The position numbers and the translations under genes were made by a program. Of a stretch of DNA of 14,938 nucleotides, positions 14,431 to 14,938 are shown piece by piece; position 1 is the stretch's first letter; every line of letters begins with the position of its first letter. The notes beneath the pieces were generated by a model. It searched no databases and was not told where the DNA came from. It worked only from the letters and a program-made list of their open reading frames with translations. Source of the stretch: Paracoccaceae bacterium (GTDB lineage Bacteria > Pseudomonadota > Alphaproteobacteria > Rhodobacterales > Rhodobacteraceae); contig WFTU01000341.1 in NCBI GenBank assembly GCA_015485375.1, positions 1 to 14,938 of the forward strand. Reading direction: 5' to 3'.

Positions 14431-14938
14431 TTATACCACCTTGATCTTACCCGTCACCGCCGCGTTGATCAGAGTGGTTTTATATTCGTTCAGTTTTGTG
14501 ATTTGGTTTTGTTTGATGGTGATTGCATCGTCGATTTTCGCGGCTTCAATTGACACATGTTCAGTTATCTCATGCTGCTCTTTGCGACTGGGCAGAAAAA
14601 TGCTCATATTTGACAGATGGGACGGGCCAAAATGGCTAATAGTACTACCTGTTTTTTGGTCGTCTATTTGTGCAGAAAAATATTTTGAACCAAAATACAA
14701 TTTCAAGTATTCTCGCGAAACTGTATCACTGATCGGACGTATTCGGATCAATCCTGTATACAAAATTGATCCGACAGCCTCGCTATTAACCTCACTTATT
14801 AAACCTGTTGAGGCACTGCCACTTATTACAAGATCATTGAGAGTAAGCCGAAAGTGGTTCCATTTTCTTTTAACCTTCATGGGACTTAAGTAGTTGCATC
14901 CTTTGAGCGAAACAAACCTACTCTTCACTCCTGATATC
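14431..14938 (-). CDS. hsdS: Type I restriction specificity subunit S (HsdS), 3' part, 5' end outside window
   Basis: The frame is open to the right window edge (ISGVKSRF upstream of the GTG at 14928, no stop), so only the C-terminal 168 or so residues are seen. They are the end of a target-recognition domain (YLKLYFGSKYFSAQIDDQKTG, GSTISHFGPSHLSNMSIFLPS) followed by the conserved helix EQHEITEHVSIEAAKIDDAI and the tail ITKLNEYKTTLINAAVTGKIKV, which is highly typical of HsdS. HsdS sets the DNA recognition sequence for methylation and cleavage. GC is very low (18/60 at 14641-14700), as often in recognition domains exchanged by recombination. hsdM is expected upstream, beyond the window. Confidence 0.93.
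   Translation of the reverse strand, partial: ISGVKSRFVSLKGCNYLSPMKVKRKWNHFRLTLNDLVISGSASTGLISEVNSEAVGSILYTGLIRIRPISDTVSREYLKLYFGSKYFSAQIDDQKTGSTISHFGPSHLSNMSIFLPSRKEQHEITEHVSIEAAKIDDAITIKQNQITKLNEYKTTLINAAVTGKIKVV

Noticed and set aside
1..14938. CRISPR array, rRNA genes or insertion sequence
   Set aside because: No regularly spaced repeats, rRNA segments, transposase or terminal inverted repeats were recognised on either strand.

Overview
The window looks like chromosomal DNA of a Roseobacter-type alphaproteobacterium (Rhodobacterales). This rests on protein-level recognition only: a divergent alphaproteobacterial PCMT-family protein, the pcm-tolC-small gene order, a Roseobacter-style SseB protein, a KpsT/KpsE pair with kdsA, and backbone DNA of about 60-65% GC (one hand-counted line, 5041-5100, is 39/60). 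No rRNA or CRISPR array is present.

Layout. (1) 1-412: the C-terminal end of a tyrosine recombinase, cut by the window edge, runs up to the 3' end of a tRNA-Cys gene. This is the usual look of an integrated island ending at a tRNA. (2) 413-3198: PCMT-family methyltransferase, TolC-type outer-membrane channel, and a small acidic, proline-rich protein. I argue that the last is a PopZ-like polar scaffold, from its N-terminal helix, linker and C-terminal helices and from its place next to tolC. (3) 3195-5389: sseB-like gene (minus strand, sharing a CTAG with the stop of the preceding gene) divergent from nhaA, a Na+/H+ antiporter. (4) 5433-8403: capsule-export operon made of kpsT-like ATPase, kpsE-like inner-membrane/periplasmic protein and kdsA, with overlapping or near-touching genes. 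No kpsM permease is beside them. (5) 8471-8545: tRNA-Gln(UUG). (6) 8558-11158: mprF on the minus strand, aminoacyl-phosphatidylglycerol synthase/flippase. (7) 11159-11463: a gene-free spacer that turns AT-rich and holds a double ATACCCCCA repeat. (8) 11464-14938: a type I restriction-modification locus on the minus strand, with complete hsdR and the 3' part of hsdS; hsdM is not in view. Its base composition is patchy (about 30% to 62% GC by 60-base line) and unlike the backbone, which suggests horizontal acquisition.

How the parts fit. The backbone is mostly cell envelope: TolC export, capsule export with a Kdo supply, lipid aminoacylation and ion homeostasis. It is bracketed by two accessory regions: the integrase/tRNA-Cys junction on the left and the restriction-modification locus on the right. 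Promoter-like hexamer pairs can be read before tRNA-Cys, the PopZ-like gene, sseB, nhaA, kpsT and mprF; all are by-eye predictions.
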